Shown in pieces: positions 36,603 through 45,482 of a DNA stretch of 64,000 bases (its first letter is position 1; each line of letters begins with the position of its first letter). A program made the position numbers and the translations under genes. The stretch is from Natronocalculus amylovorans (GTDB lineage Archaea > Halobacteriota > Halobacteria > Halobacteriales > Haloferacaceae). The DNA lies in the NCBI RefSeq assembly GCF_023638035.1, contig NZ_JAKRVX010000002.1:248001-312000 (forward strand), given 5' to 3'. The notes below the pieces were generated by a model, which was not told the DNA's origin, did no database searches, and was given only the letters and a program-made list of their open reading frames with translations.

Positions 36603-37579
36603 TCGTATTCCACCCGTGGGTCAAGATAGACATACGCCAAGTCTGCAAGGAAGTTCATGATGATCACAACAGATCCCATGAGGAAGAACGCCGCCATCGC
36701 GACTGGGTAGTCATTGCTGTTTACTGCTCTAACCATCTCTCTGCCCATTCCTGGCCAATTGAACACGGTTTCAATCACAACAGAGCCACCCATTGCAGCG
36801 CCAGTTGCGATTGCCATGACCGTAACGATCGGCAGGACAGAGTTACGCGCGGCGTGTCGGTACAGCACCGTCCGTTCTGGAAGTCCCTCTGCTTTTTTGA
36901 TTTCAATGAAGTCTGCATTAAGGACATCCAACATCGTATTCCGCATCAGCAGTGTTGGGGTCGCCATAAAGACGATCGCACCAGTCAGTGCCGGTAAGAA
37001 CAGATGTCGGAGGAAATCTGTTGAGCCATATCTAGCAAGGAAGCCACCGCCAAGTTCGCCGCCAGTTGTTCGCATTCCGCCGGATGGGAACCACCCAAGC
37101 CAGAACACAAACACCGAAAGCAGTACAATCCCGACCCAAAACTCTGGGGACGATCGTGCGGCGAGTGTGACAACAATGCCACCACGTTCGAACTTCGAGC
37201 CACGCCACCAGCCCATGAGGGCACCAAAGGTGAGACCAATAAGGTACGCAAAGAACAGCGCAGTACCCATCAGTACGATCGTGTTCATAAACCGAACGAT
37301 GATGATGTCGATCACTGGCTCACGGTAGATAAATGACTGTCCGAAGTCGCCCGTAAGGAGTTGTGAAATATACTCAACATACTGTACGTGAAGTGGTTGA
37401 TCCAATCCAAGCTCTGCAATTCGCTGTTCGCGCTGCTCTGGCGTCATCCCATCAAGAATGAACATACTTGTTGGGTCACCAGGGACCAGTCGGAACAGGA
37501 CAAAAAGCAGCGTAAAGAACGCCCAAAACGTGACCACAAGTTGGAGAAGGCGCCGGATAACATACTCTCTTAATCCCAT
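36599..37579 (-). CDS. Peptide ABC transporter permease (DppB/OppB)
   Basis: 326 residues, six predicted helices. The start YVIRRLLQLVVTFWAFFTLLF and the motif KAEGLPERTVLYRHAARNSVLPIVT are those of DppB. Follows the binding protein by 78 bases; then coupled to the other permease by a 4-base overlap. Confidence 0.93.
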   Translation of the reverse strand: MGLREYVIRRLLQLVVTFWAFFTLLFVLFRLVPGDPTSMFILDGMTPEQREQRIAELGLDQPLHVQYVEYISQLLTGDFGQSFIYREPVIDIIIVRFMNTIVLMGTALFFAYLIGLTFGALMGWWRGSKFERGGIVVTLAARSSPEFWVGIVLLSVFVFWLGWFPSGGMRTTGGELGGGFLARYGSTDFLRHLFLPALTGAIVFMATPTLLMRNTMLDVLNADFIEIKKAEGLPERTVLYRHAARNSVLPIVTVMAIATGAAMGGSVVIETVFNWPGMGREMVRAVNSNDYPVAMAAFFLMGSVVIIMNFLADLAYVYLDPRVEYE

Positions 37580-37657
37580 TGGTCACCTCCTTGAGCAGCC
37601 ACTGTCTCGTTCATGTTGTTTCCTTGTAATAAATGCATGAAAGTTGGTTCGCTATGC

Positions 37658-39319
37658 TTACTGATCAGCGCCGAAATGAAGCGCACCGTCGTCGTCCCAG
37701 CCAAAGCCACCTTCTTCGAGCTCCGCACGTGCTGCATCCAGATCCTCATCGAACTCTTCGACGTCTGGGTTATGCCAGAACTCGTTGTGTTCCGAGATTG
37801 TCGAGTGGGTTACAGTTCCCATCCCATCGCGGACGAAATCAACGTACTCTGTTTTTGGAACACAGTAGGAGAGTGCACGACGGAAGTTGACGTTATCAAA
37901 CGGTTCACGGCGCATGTTGTATGCAATCTTCACGTAGCCAATATCTTCGAAGTCTGCACCATCGAGGTCATCGTCTTCGTCAATGCGTGCGAGTGCGGTT
38001 GGCTGTGGAATTGCACCAATGAAATCAATACTGCCGGATTCAAGTGCACCAAACTGTTGAGCGACATCCGAACCCGGAATACGGATAAATCGCTCCGTAT
38101 TTGGTGGGTTGAAGTGGTCATCGAACGCGCGGAGTTGCAGTTCTGACTGTCGTTCCCAGTCTTCGAACATGAATGGACCGCTGCCAACCCAGTTTTCATC
38201 TTCAAAGTCCGAAAGCTCTTCAGGCTCAACGTCGCCCCAGATGTGCTCTGGGAAGAGGTAGACCTGTCCGAGGACATTTGCAACGAACGGCGCGTACTCT
38301 TCCTCGAGATGGAACGTGATCTCGTTGCCGGAGGTTTCGATCTCGCCGATAACATCGACAAGCGAGCCGTAGGTTGGTGAGTCCGCGTAGAGGTTGTATG
38401 TGAACTCAACATCGTCAATCGTGAGGTCTTCGCCATCGTGGAACGTCATACCGTCACGGATTTCGACGGTGTAGGTTCGGCCGCCGTCTTCGATTTCTGG
38501 CTCATCTGCTGCAGCCCATGGCGTCGGAAGACCATCTGTCCCAATACGGAAGAGCTGGTCGTAGATAAGGCGAACAAATTGGCGGTCAGGTGTTGCCAAG
38601 TCCTGCATCGGGTTCAGCGAAATAATCTCCGATGGGTATCCCATAGTGACAGTATCACCCTCAAGTGGCTCAACGGAGATCATGTTCCAAAAGGAGTTGA
38701 GACCCTCGCCGAGCGTTGGCTCAATACCAGTAATACGCCCACTTGCATATGGATGAATACCACCCTCATTTGCGATGTATGCACGTGGCTGGTCGCGTGC
38801 GATGATTTCTTGTGCCTCGTAGACTGTCTGCTGGCGCTCTTCTTCATCTGGCTGCGTTACTTGCAATTCTGCAAGTTCATCATACTCCGGGTTTGAATAG
38901 CCCGGTGTATTTCGTCCACCCTCGCCCATATTGTCCGAGTGGTGCATATCATAAATGAATGTGTGTGGATCAATCCGTTCTGGTGTGCCACCCCATCCAA
39001 GCAGCGATGCATCGAAATCCTGCTGAACAACTGCCTTATCGACGTGTGCGCTGAAATCAAGTTCTTCAAAATCAACGTCGATACCGATCTCCCGCCAGTT
39101 GGCGGCGACCATGTTAGCCAGTTCGTTACGGAACTGATTCACACCGGAGGTCGGAACCACAAAGTTGAGTTCTCTAATCTGTTCACCGAGTTCTTCTGCA
39201 CCAGAAACACCGTTTCCGTTTCCGTCACCATTGCTCGAACAACCTGCAACACCGATCGCAAGCCCGGTTGCCCCTGCTGCCCGAATAAATTCACGTCTAT
39301 TTTTTTTACGAAACGCCAT
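37658..39319 (-). CDS. Peptide ABC transporter substrate-binding lipoprotein (Tat)
   Basis: 553 residues, first gene of the operon. The signal has the Tat-type RREFIRAAG and the lipobox VAGCSS, then a short Gly/Asn linker. The SBP_bac_5 fold shows DGEDLTIDDVEFTY and FWNMISVEPL. Binds di- or oligopeptides or similar nutrients outside the cell; specificity not readable. A TATA-like box at 39341-39349 predicts a leaderless mRNA. Confidence 0.92.
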   Translation of the reverse strand: MAFRKKNRREFIRAAGATGLAIGVAGCSSNGDGNGNGVSGAEELGEQIRELNFVVPTSGVNQFRNELANMVAANWREIGIDVDFEELDFSAHVDKAVVQQDFDASLLGWGGTPERIDPHTFIYDMHHSDNMGEGGRNTPGYSNPEYDELAELQVTQPDEEERQQTVYEAQEIIARDQPRAYIANEGGIHPYASGRITGIEPTLGEGLNSFWNMISVEPLEGDTVTMGYPSEIISLNPMQDLATPDRQFVRLIYDQLFRIGTDGLPTPWAAADEPEIEDGGRTYTVEIRDGMTFHDGEDLTIDDVEFTYNLYADSPTYGSLVDVIGEIETSGNEITFHLEEEYAPFVANVLGQVYLFPEHIWGDVEPEELSDFEDENWVGSGPFMFEDWERQSELQLRAFDDHFNPPNTERFIRIPGSDVAQQFGALESGSIDFIGAIPQPTALARIDEDDDLDGADFEDIGYVKIAYNMRREPFDNVNFRRALSYCVPKTEYVDFVRDGMGTVTHSTISEHNEFWHNPDVEEFDEDLDAARAELEEGGFGWDDDGALHFGADQ

Positions 39320-39340
39320 ATAAACAGGACAAAGTTTGGG

Positions 39341-39349
39341 GTATTTATG
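39341..39349 (-). promoter_or_regulatory. TATA box of the peptide transporter operon
   Basis: Minus-strand CATAAATAC, centred about 26 bases before the ATG at 39319, a good fit for a leaderless haloarchaeal promoter. Confidence 0.55.
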
Positions 39350-39507
39350 CTTTCCGATAGCACGGTTTTATTTGTCATGTGAAATATTATCTATACGCAT
39401 ACATACCCAGATAACCTGACCAGATGTTAAGCCAAATACAAAATATATGTGCGTTTATGAGATAACTTATGAAACTTATACTTACAAAAACACCCATTTA
39501 CAGAACA

Positions 39508-39515
39508 TTTATAAA
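39508..39515 (+). promoter_or_regulatory. Candidate TATA box for tRNA-Leu
   Basis: TTTATAAA followed about 26 bases later by a plausible start, leaving a 5' leader of about 50 bases for RNase P to remove. A nearer AT stretch at 39574-39585 lies too close to the mature 5' end to serve. Confidence 0.35.
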
Positions 39516-39588
39516 CTGTTTTATTTCGGGAGAAAACCTCCCTCGAAAACGAAATTGGTTTGAAGGGTGCTTGATTTATATAATTTGA

Positions 39589-39673
39589 GCGAGGGTGGCT
39601 GAGCTAGGTCAAAAGCGGCGGGCTTAAGACCCGCTCCCGTAGGGGTCCATGGGTTCGAATCCCATCCCTCGCA
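39589..39673 (+). tRNA. tRNA-Leu (anticodon UAA)
   Basis: 85 bases. Acceptor stem GCGAGGG/CCCTCGC with discriminator A, anticodon stem GCGGG/CCCGC with loop CTTAAGA (anticodon at 39625-39627), a long variable arm (CCCGTAGGGG) as expected for Leu, and TpsiC arm ATGGG-TTCGAAT-CCCAT. No intron and no encoded CCA. It reads UUA codons. Confidence 0.97.
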
Positions 39674-39717
39674 TACAGACGGACAAACACGTTGAGGCTT
39701 ATTCGACGGCTCGTTTC

Positions 39718-40437
39718 TCAGCAATCCTCACGAGTGAAGATGAGTTTGTGGCTGTTTTCGCTGAGCCATTGGTTATGCTCAACATAGTCAGTGTCATGCC
39801 GTTCAACAATAAACCAGAACCGATCGCTGTGATTTGCTTCTAGACGGTGTGATAGTTCGTGGACGACCACGTAGCGAAGCACCGCTGGTGGTGCCATGAT
39901 CAGTCGCCAATTAAGTGAGATCGTCCCGGTCGATGAGCAGCTACCCCACTTTGTACGTTGATTCCGAACTTCGAGTCGACGATATTGAACACCCATCTCC
40001 GCAGCAATCTCAGTTGCATGGGTTTCAAACGTATTTCGAGCAGTTCGTCGGTACAGCGTCTCAACTGCTCGCTTGACGCTTGTGTGGTTGACATGGTGGG
40101 CTGCAAGCCTGAGTTCACGTCTTGCGGGATCAACGACCGAGTACGATCGTGTCTCGATGATAATCGTATGTGGTATTCCCCGATACGGTAACGTTGCACC
40201 ACACTTGAATATTCGATCGGGAAGGCGTGTGGAAAGTTGACTGAAATGAGCGTCTTTTTCCAGCACCCATGCTGCGTTTGCCCGCAGAACTGCCTCTGGA
40301 TCTCTTGTGCTGTCCAGCGGAAGTATAACCACAACTCCGCGAAGATCAACACGAATCTGGGCGTGTTTGGCACGGGCGCTCTCGCGGACAGTGTAGTCGA
40401 TTGGTGTGTCAAGAAGTAGTATTTGCAGTCCAGTCAT
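39718..40437 (-). CDS. YgjP/SprT-like zinc metallopeptidase (DUF45, M48 relative)
   Basis: 239 residues from the ATG at 40437. HELSHRLEANHSDRFW gives HExxH plus a downstream His, the DUF45/YgjP zinc site. Also typical are RNQRTKWGSCSSTGTISLNWRL just before it. Cytosolic. A 21-codon extension upstream to 40500 is read but has no function that I see. Role in the cell unknown; family proteins bind DNA or assist protease function. Confidence 0.85.
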   Translation of the reverse strand: MTGLQILLLDTPIDYTVRESARAKHAQIRVDLRGVVVILPLDSTRDPEAVLRANAAWVLEKDAHFSQLSTRLPDRIFKCGATLPYRGIPHTIIIETRSYSVVDPARRELRLAAHHVNHTSVKRAVETLYRRTARNTFETHATEIAAEMGVQYRRLEVRNQRTKWGSCSSTGTISLNWRLIMAPPAVLRYVVVHELSHRLEANHSDRFWFIVERHDTDYVEHNQWLSENSHKLIFTREDC

Positions 40438-40738
40438 GAATACAGCGTAAATATGTTGGCTAGCCAATACGAGGTTCGGTCCGGTAGTAAAAATAAACAA
40501 TAGACAATAAAATGATAATTATTTTTACACGCTCAGGAGTATCACTCAAACTAAGCAGATCGTTGTGTAGGAAAAAAGGCCGTTTGCCCACGCGAGAGAA
40601 ATGGTGGGTCGCGTAGGCAAACAGCCCATTGGTCCCCGCTGACGCTTCGGCCCTCCAAGCGAAGCGTCATATGATACAACCGAGTGTAGTAACTTAAATA
40701 TGCCGGGTAGATTATGACAATAATAATAAATAAATGGG
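40438..40738. other. Intergenic region holding the hairpin element
   Basis: 301 bases without a convincing gene. It contains the candidate RNA above and AT-rich flanks with a possible plus-strand TATA box near 40514-40528. I see no repeat copy elsewhere in the window. Confidence 0.5.
40571..40671 (-). ncRNA. Candidate structured small RNA (two hairpins and U-tract)
   Basis: Minus strand. A TATA-like ATATTTAAGT (40692-40701) sits about 26 bases before the first hairpin (stem TGACGCTTCG/CGAAGCGTCA, 40669-40640, ten perfect pairs, loop CTTGGAGGGC). The second hairpin spans 40626-40578, with 16 of 18 positions paired, and is followed by six T. This is the arrangement of promoter, structured RNA and terminator. 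It lies between the monooxygenase stop and the metallopeptidase start; a 27-codon frame starting at 40629 is an alternative reading. No family recognised. Confidence 0.45.
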
Positions 40739-42100
40739 TTAGAGGGGTTGGTTAGCAGGGTGATCAGACCGCAATCGAGCGTTTCCAGCACCAAATATGG
40801 ATTCTCGAAGCGTAGACCCTTTGTAGGCCTCTCGAACAAGTCCCCGCGATCGAAGTTCAGGGACAACCAGATCAACGAAATCAGTCAGACTGTCCGGCCG
40901 AACAACCTCCTTAATATTGAATCCGTCAATTCCGACTTCTGTGAACCAGTGTTCGAATTCATCCGCAATCGTGTCTGGCGTGCCAACAATGATCGGAGAA
41001 GTTGAGCCAAGTCCAGAGAACTGTGCAACCTCACGAACGGTCCACTCTTTGTCCGGATCGGATTTCGTGAATGCGTTCATCGTGCCTTGGATTGCATCCG
41101 TTTCGATGTGTTCGATCTTCTGGTCAGGGTCTAGCGCAGACAGATCCATGTCAATAAATCCCGAAAGTAGCGCGAGCGTGCCGTCAACATCAATTTGGGC
41201 TTTGTATGATTCATACTTCGCCTGTGCGATTTCTTCGGTCTCACCGACGATCGGAACAATTCCAGGGAAGAACGCAATCGAACCCGGGTCGCGACCGAAT
41301 TTTGCCACCCGGTCACGCATATCGTCCATGTAGTCACGAACACCGCGCTCCGTTGGTTGGCTTACGAAGACCGCCTCTGCATTCTTGGCGGCAAAGTCAC
41401 GGCCGCGGTCGGAGGAGCCAGCCTGATACAAAACAGGCGTTCGTTGCGGTGATGGCTCACATCCATGTGGCCCAGGTACTGAAAAGAACTCACCCGCAAA
41501 GTCGATCGATTGTACTTTGCTTGGATCCGTGTAAATGCCTGCGTCTGGATCCCGACGGACCGCATCATCATCCCATGAGTGCTCCCAGAGCGCGTAACAA
41601 ACGTCCATGAACTCGTCTGCTCGATCATACCGGGTTTGTTTATCCATGCGGCCGTCCAGGCCGAGATTTGCGGCTGCGGATTCGAGATACGAGGTGACAA
41701 TATTGAACGCAATCCGGCCATCGGTGAGATGGTCAAGCGTAGATAGCTCTCTGGCAAGCTGGTATGGGTGTGTGTACGTAGTTGATTTGGTGATTGCGAA
41801 TCCAAGATTGTCGGTTACCTCAGCCATTGCAGGAACGAGGTATGCAGGATCGTTGGACGGTGTCTGGATCGCTTTTTCGATCGCTGTCGAATGGTCTCCA
41901 CCATACACGTCATATATCCCACGGACATCAGCAAAAAAGACGGCATCAAACCCGCCGCGTTCTGCGGTTCGTGCGACTTCCGTCCAGTACGATCGATCGC
42001 GATAGCGATGTGATTGATCGCCTGGGTAGCGCCACGAGCCGATCGAGACGTGTTCAACCGAGTTCATCGTGAACAGGTTGAGATGTAGATAGTCACTCAT
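40739..42100 (-). CDS. Flavin-dependent monooxygenase, NtaA/SnaA/DszA family (LLM class)
   Basis: 453 residues, luciferase-like TIM barrel: HVSIGSWRYPGDQSHRY, FDAVFFADVRGIYDVY, TDNLGFAITKSTTYTHPYQLARELSTLDHLTDGRIAFNIVTS, and RTPVLYQAGSSDRGRDFAA. These are the markers of FMN-dependent monooxygenases that act on nitrilotriacetate, dibenzothiophene and related substrates. Substrate unknown; the flavin reductase partner is not nearby. Could instead use F420, whose synthesis genes lie 10-15 kb away, but this family is FMN-based. Confidence 0.87.
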   Translation of the reverse strand: MSDYLHLNLFTMNSVEHVSIGSWRYPGDQSHRYRDRSYWTEVARTAERGGFDAVFFADVRGIYDVYGGDHSTAIEKAIQTPSNDPAYLVPAMAEVTDNLGFAITKSTTYTHPYQLARELSTLDHLTDGRIAFNIVTSYLESAAANLGLDGRMDKQTRYDRADEFMDVCYALWEHSWDDDAVRRDPDAGIYTDPSKVQSIDFAGEFFSVPGPHGCEPSPQRTPVLYQAGSSDRGRDFAAKNAEAVFVSQPTERGVRDYMDDMRDRVAKFGRDPGSIAFFPGIVPIVGETEEIAQAKYESYKAQIDVDGTLALLSGFIDMDLSALDPDQKIEHIETDAIQGTMNAFTKSDPDKEWTVREVAQFSGLGSTSPIIVGTPDTIADEFEHWFTEVGIDGFNIKEVVRPDSLTDFVDLVVPELRSRGLVREAYKGSTLRESIFGAGNARLRSDHPANQPL

Positions 42101-42172
42101 TGATGATCATATGTATGAGCTACCTAACAGTGTTGGCATCTACTCCATATTGGCCGAAATCTCCGTCCAGGT

Positions 42173-43357
42173 TTAGGGCCGCTGCCCATACGTCAGCGAT
42201 CGCCAAATCCACTCAACCGGTCCGTACCGGAAGTATCGCAGCCAAAGAACGGAAACCGGGATCTGTATCGCCCAGATAGCGAGAACAACCCCAACCATCT
42301 CAATCCGCGACAGCTGCCCAAATAGACCAAGTCCGTGTCCGTAGAAGACGAACGTTGCAAGCACACTTTGCAGTAGATAGTTTGTCAACGCAAGCCGTCC
42401 AACCGCAGCCAACGATTGGGATACAACACCTGTTGCCCACAGCCGACACCAGAGCATCACGATTCCAATATAGCCTCCTGCGAGCGCAAGGCTCCCCCAG
42501 TAGTTGAACTGTCGCCACAGCAGTGCATATTCAGCTTGCCACTGCATCGCAGCGATGTACCAGACGCCGATCGACGTTGTGAGGATCCCAATCGCACTTC
42601 CACCGATTGCAAGCGCAAGGTAGGTCTTTGTCGATCGGTCGTTTGTGAGAAATCCGCTCTTATACAGCGCCATCCCAATACACATCAACCCACCAACGCG
42701 CCATGCAGAGTAGTTGATAAAGCCGCTTGTTTGTCGGGTGAACGCTGTTGGTACACGGTGTTCCGTCTGTTCGACCCATCCCGATCGATACGTCTGCACC
42801 TCAGATTGAAGTACAGCGGTGGCCGGCTCCCATTGCTCACGGATAATATCTGCACCAGCAGTGAGCGCAACAAGCACCTCCGAAACGGAGATGATCCCGA
42901 TGAATCCAATTCCAAGGAGGAACAGCCGCAGCGGTGGCCAGTGTCGAAGATAGACGACCAACAGCCCACAGAGCGCATATGCAACCAGAATGTCACCGTA
43001 CCACAGCAGGTACGCATGTGCAAGCCCAATGATGAGCAGCCACACATTTCTTCGCTGGAACAGCCGAACAGCACGTTCCTTTCCAGTGGTAAATAATAAC
43101 ACACCTGCCCCAAACAGCATCGTAAACAGCGAGATCATTTTCTGTTCGACAAAGATGTGTGTAACCAGCCACGAGAAATAGTCCCACCCGGTAAAATCGC
43201 CGTACACGGTTGGGTTCAACAGGACGGCTTCGGGCATTGCAAATACCCAGATATTAACAAGCAAAATACCAAGCAGTGCAACCCCACGAAGAACATCAAG
43301 GCTCATAATCCGATCGGATGGGGCCGTTGGCGCGGGCGATGGCTGCTCAGCGGACAT
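42173..43357 (-). CDS. DUF418 (YeiB-like) membrane protein
   Basis: 394 residues, about ten hydrophobic helices. Start MSLDVLRGVALLGILLVNIWVFAMP (residues 18-42) and the C-terminal DUF418 segment (RLALTNYLLQSVLATFVFYG) are diagnostic. Role unknown in this family. The stop of the ATP-grasp gene overlaps its start (TAGTG; a GTG at 43360, then ATG at 43357), implying coupling and a joint pathway. Confidence 0.87.
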   Translation of the reverse strand: MSAEQPSPAPTAPSDRIMSLDVLRGVALLGILLVNIWVFAMPEAVLLNPTVYGDFTGWDYFSWLVTHIFVEQKMISLFTMLFGAGVLLFTTGKERAVRLFQRRNVWLLIIGLAHAYLLWYGDILVAYALCGLLVVYLRHWPPLRLFLLGIGFIGIISVSEVLVALTAGADIIREQWEPATAVLQSEVQTYRSGWVEQTEHRVPTAFTRQTSGFINYSAWRVGGLMCIGMALYKSGFLTNDRSTKTYLALAIGGSAIGILTTSIGVWYIAAMQWQAEYALLWRQFNYWGSLALAGGYIGIVMLWCRLWATGVVSQSLAAVGRLALTNYLLQSVLATFVFYGHGLGLFGQLSRIEMVGVVLAIWAIQIPVSVLWLRYFRYGPVEWIWRSLTYGQRP

Positions 43358-43359
43358 CA

Positions 43360-44628
43360 CTAACAGGAGCAGTAGTACTCCCGATCGGTGAACTCCGTGT
43401 TGATCAGTTTCACTGCAGGTGCAGGGTCAGACGGTCTGTACACGCCGGTTGTCACTCCGGCCGTATCCTCAAACGAGCCCGAAACGAGCGATTGCCACTG
43501 TGCATCCGAGAGTACATCCCAGAATGCGTCATTTGTGGCAAGCAACGAGAGGTAATCCCGGAGGTATACCCAGCGTGTCTCTTCGATTGGTGTCTCACTC
43601 GGCGCGAGCGAGTCGTCACTAACCGCATCAGCATACGCCGCAAGCGGGAGGTTTGCACCAGCTGCAACCGGCATTGAAATCCACTTCCACGGTCGGGTGT
43701 TGATATCAAGCAGTACGTACTCTTCTCTCTCACCATCGTAGACAAACTCCGCTTCGCTAATGCCGTAGTACCCTGTTTCCGCTAAGACCGCAAGTGCACG
43801 CGCTTCGATCTCCGGATGCGAGACCCGATCGACAACGCAGGACGTCCCGAACGCTTGTGGATACCGAACTCGTGCATTTCCAACAACCGCAAGTGCGTCA
43901 GCAACATCCCCAACTGCTGGATTCTCGGTCGCTGGTGGAACGTATGATGCGAGCGATCGATCCTTTCCTTGTACAATTGGAACGCGTTCTTGGAGCAGGA
44001 CCTCAATATCTGCGCCCGAAGCTTCTGCGAGCAGTGAGTCCAGCTCTTTGCGATCGGTAACTTCGACAACGTTTGTCCCGAATGCTTCCTCAAATTCGCG
44101 CTTGAGTGCCGGCTTTACAACAAGCGGGAAGGATAACGCATCAACAGCCTCATCAACATCCGTTTCATCCAACCAGTACGTTTCCGGGTATGGGACACCC
44201 AACTCATCAGCAATTCGATACAGCGACGATTTATCCAGTACGCGATCGACGATCTCATACGCTGCAAATGGGAGGTGAACACCCTCGGGCTCGGATTCAG
44301 CATAGGCGTGAACCCACTCGTCCATACAGCCAAATGCAACCGCTTCGCCGCCTGCTGCGTCAACGATCGCTTCGACATCAGTACGAAACCCGTCGAGGTC
44401 GGTCAGTGGGAATGTCACTTCACCAGCAAAATCAATCGCGTTGGATGGTGGTGCAACACCGTCGCCGTTTCGATCGAGCGCAATGACCGGAATATCATGG
44501 GCACTCAGTGCTCGCGCAACACTTACACCTGTAATGTGTGCGTTTGACACAAGCGCCGGTGGTCGATCAAATGAGTGCGCAGAGAGCGTGTCGATCAACG
44601 CATCCGTAGAGAGAAATGAATCTGCCAT
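43360..44628 (-). CDS. ATP-grasp ligase (COG3919-like)
   Basis: 422 residues. N-terminal domain: ALVSNAHITGVSVARALS (residues about 25-42), the nucleotide domain includes LVVKPALKREFEEAFG, and the Mg site shows LLDINTRPWKWISMPVAAG near residues 310-328. Carboxylate-amine or carboxylate-thiol ligase fold; substrate unknown. Paired with DUF418, whose start it overlaps, so a peptide or amide product exported or modified at the membrane is conceivable. Confidence 0.83.
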   Translation of the reverse strand: MADSFLSTDALIDTLSAHSFDRPPALVSNAHITGVSVARALSAHDIPVIALDRNGDGVAPPSNAIDFAGEVTFPLTDLDGFRTDVEAIVDAAGGEAVAFGCMDEWVHAYAESEPEGVHLPFAAYEIVDRVLDKSSLYRIADELGVPYPETYWLDETDVDEAVDALSFPLVVKPALKREFEEAFGTNVVEVTDRKELDSLLAEASGADIEVLLQERVPIVQGKDRSLASYVPPATENPAVGDVADALAVVGNARVRYPQAFGTSCVVDRVSHPEIEARALAVLAETGYYGISEAEFVYDGEREEYVLLDINTRPWKWISMPVAAGANLPLAAYADAVSDDSLAPSETPIEETRWVYLRDYLSLLATNDAFWDVLSDAQWQSLVSGSFEDTAGVTTGVYRPSDPAPAVKLINTEFTDREYYCSC

Positions 44629-44745
44629 AGATTACCTCATGACTCCACCAGCAAAAATGCATCAAAAGCGGTTGAGGCCGCCGGGATACACGACACCGGT
44701 TGCTTGACAATGGCCTTTTGCCGATCGAACACCTTTTGAGGAATA

Positions 44746-45237
44746 ATGACTGAGCTTCCAGATCGAGTTCACAGCGCGTTCAGAGATCATTCCTCGTTTG
44801 AAAAACGCCCAGACGGCGCATATGAGTCGGTAACAACGCCGTTCGACGGTGTCGTGACACCGATCCCAGCAGAGAACGGACGGATCCAGTTTGAGATCAC
44901 CGTCTCTGTTCCGATGCTTAACCAAGTCACCGAAGATGAGGTTGCACCGATCGTCGAAGAGGGATGGTATGAAACATTTGAGCTACGGGTAGTGGATATC
45001 TATGGCGTGACAAAGAAAGAGCATAACCTAGAGCCGATCGTCGAAGAGGACGGGGTCGACGCAACCGTTTCTGCAAGCTTTACAGATATAAACGAGCGAA
45101 GAGGCGTAGACGACGCGGGGGCGGTTATTGATTATGTGGAAGGAACATATGTCCAAGGGATCATCCCAGGATATGAGTACACAGATCCAGTAACACAGCT
45201 CATCTCACGTGCCAGAAATGCTGCCGGTGCAGAGTGA
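44746..45237 (+). CDS. DUF5813 family haloarchaeal protein
   Basis: 163 residues, opening LPDRVHSAFRDHSSFEKRPDG and including YEPTTPFDGVV-like (YESVTTPFDGVV) and VTEDEVAPIVEEGWYETFELR. Recognised as a small haloarchaeal family of unknown function. Convergent with the RAM-domain gene; stops 10 bases apart. Confidence 0.78.
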   Translation: MTELPDRVHSAFRDHSSFEKRPDGAYESVTTPFDGVVTPIPAENGRIQFEITVSVPMLNQVTEDEVAPIVEEGWYETFELRVVDIYGVTKKEHNLEPIVEEDGVDATVSASFTDINERRGVDDAGAVIDYVEGTYVQGIIPGYEYTDPVTQLISRARNAAGAE

Positions 45238-45247
45238 CTAACAGTTG

Positions 45248-45481
45248 CTAGCCCATCGCAATATATGTCTGGGTGTCTTCAATTCCGCTAATTCCTTGGA
45301 TACCCGCCGCAGCAATATCTTTTACACGTGCCGGAGAGTCGACAGTCACTTTCACAATAAAATCAACATCACCAGCAACAATATGTGCATCAACAACGCC
45401 ATCGATCGTCTGAATCTCTGCTTTGACCCGATCGGCGTCACCTGTATTTGCTTTAACGAGAATGTAGGCAGTCACCGTCAT
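45248..45481 (-). CDS. Stand-alone RAM (Lrp/AsnC ligand-binding) domain protein 1
   Basis: 76-77 residues: VTAYILVKANTGDADRVKAEI and VVDAHIVAGDVDFIVKVTVD, the ligand-binding part of Lrp without the HTH. Single-base gap to trkA stop (TAACATG) shows coupling. Stand-alone RAM proteins often bind amino acids or partner HTH proteins. Here it pairs with an ion-transport regulator. Confidence 0.87.
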   Translation of the reverse strand: MTVTAYILVKANTGDADRVKAEIQTIDGVVDAHIVAGDVDFIVKVTVDSPARVKDIAAAGIQGISGIEDTQTYIAMG

Positions 45482-45482
45482 G

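Noticed and set aside
39574-39585. TTTATATAATTT just before tRNA-Leu as its promoter
   Set aside because: Only 4-10 bases from the mature 5' end, so the start would fall within the tRNA. The site at 39508-39515 fits better.
39521-39724. 67-codon minus-strand frame
   Set aside because: It runs through the tRNA-Leu gene; a common false reading.
40578-40669. The hairpins as IS200/IS605-type or palindrome-associated element ends
   Set aside because: No transposase beside them and no second copy within the window; the promoter and U-tract favour an RNA gene. Not excluded without a genome search.
40546-40875. 109-codon minus-strand frame across the hairpins
   Set aside because: Its upstream part lies inside the monooxygenase gene in another frame; only a 27-codon tail from 40629 could be separate, and the paired stems explain the sequence better.
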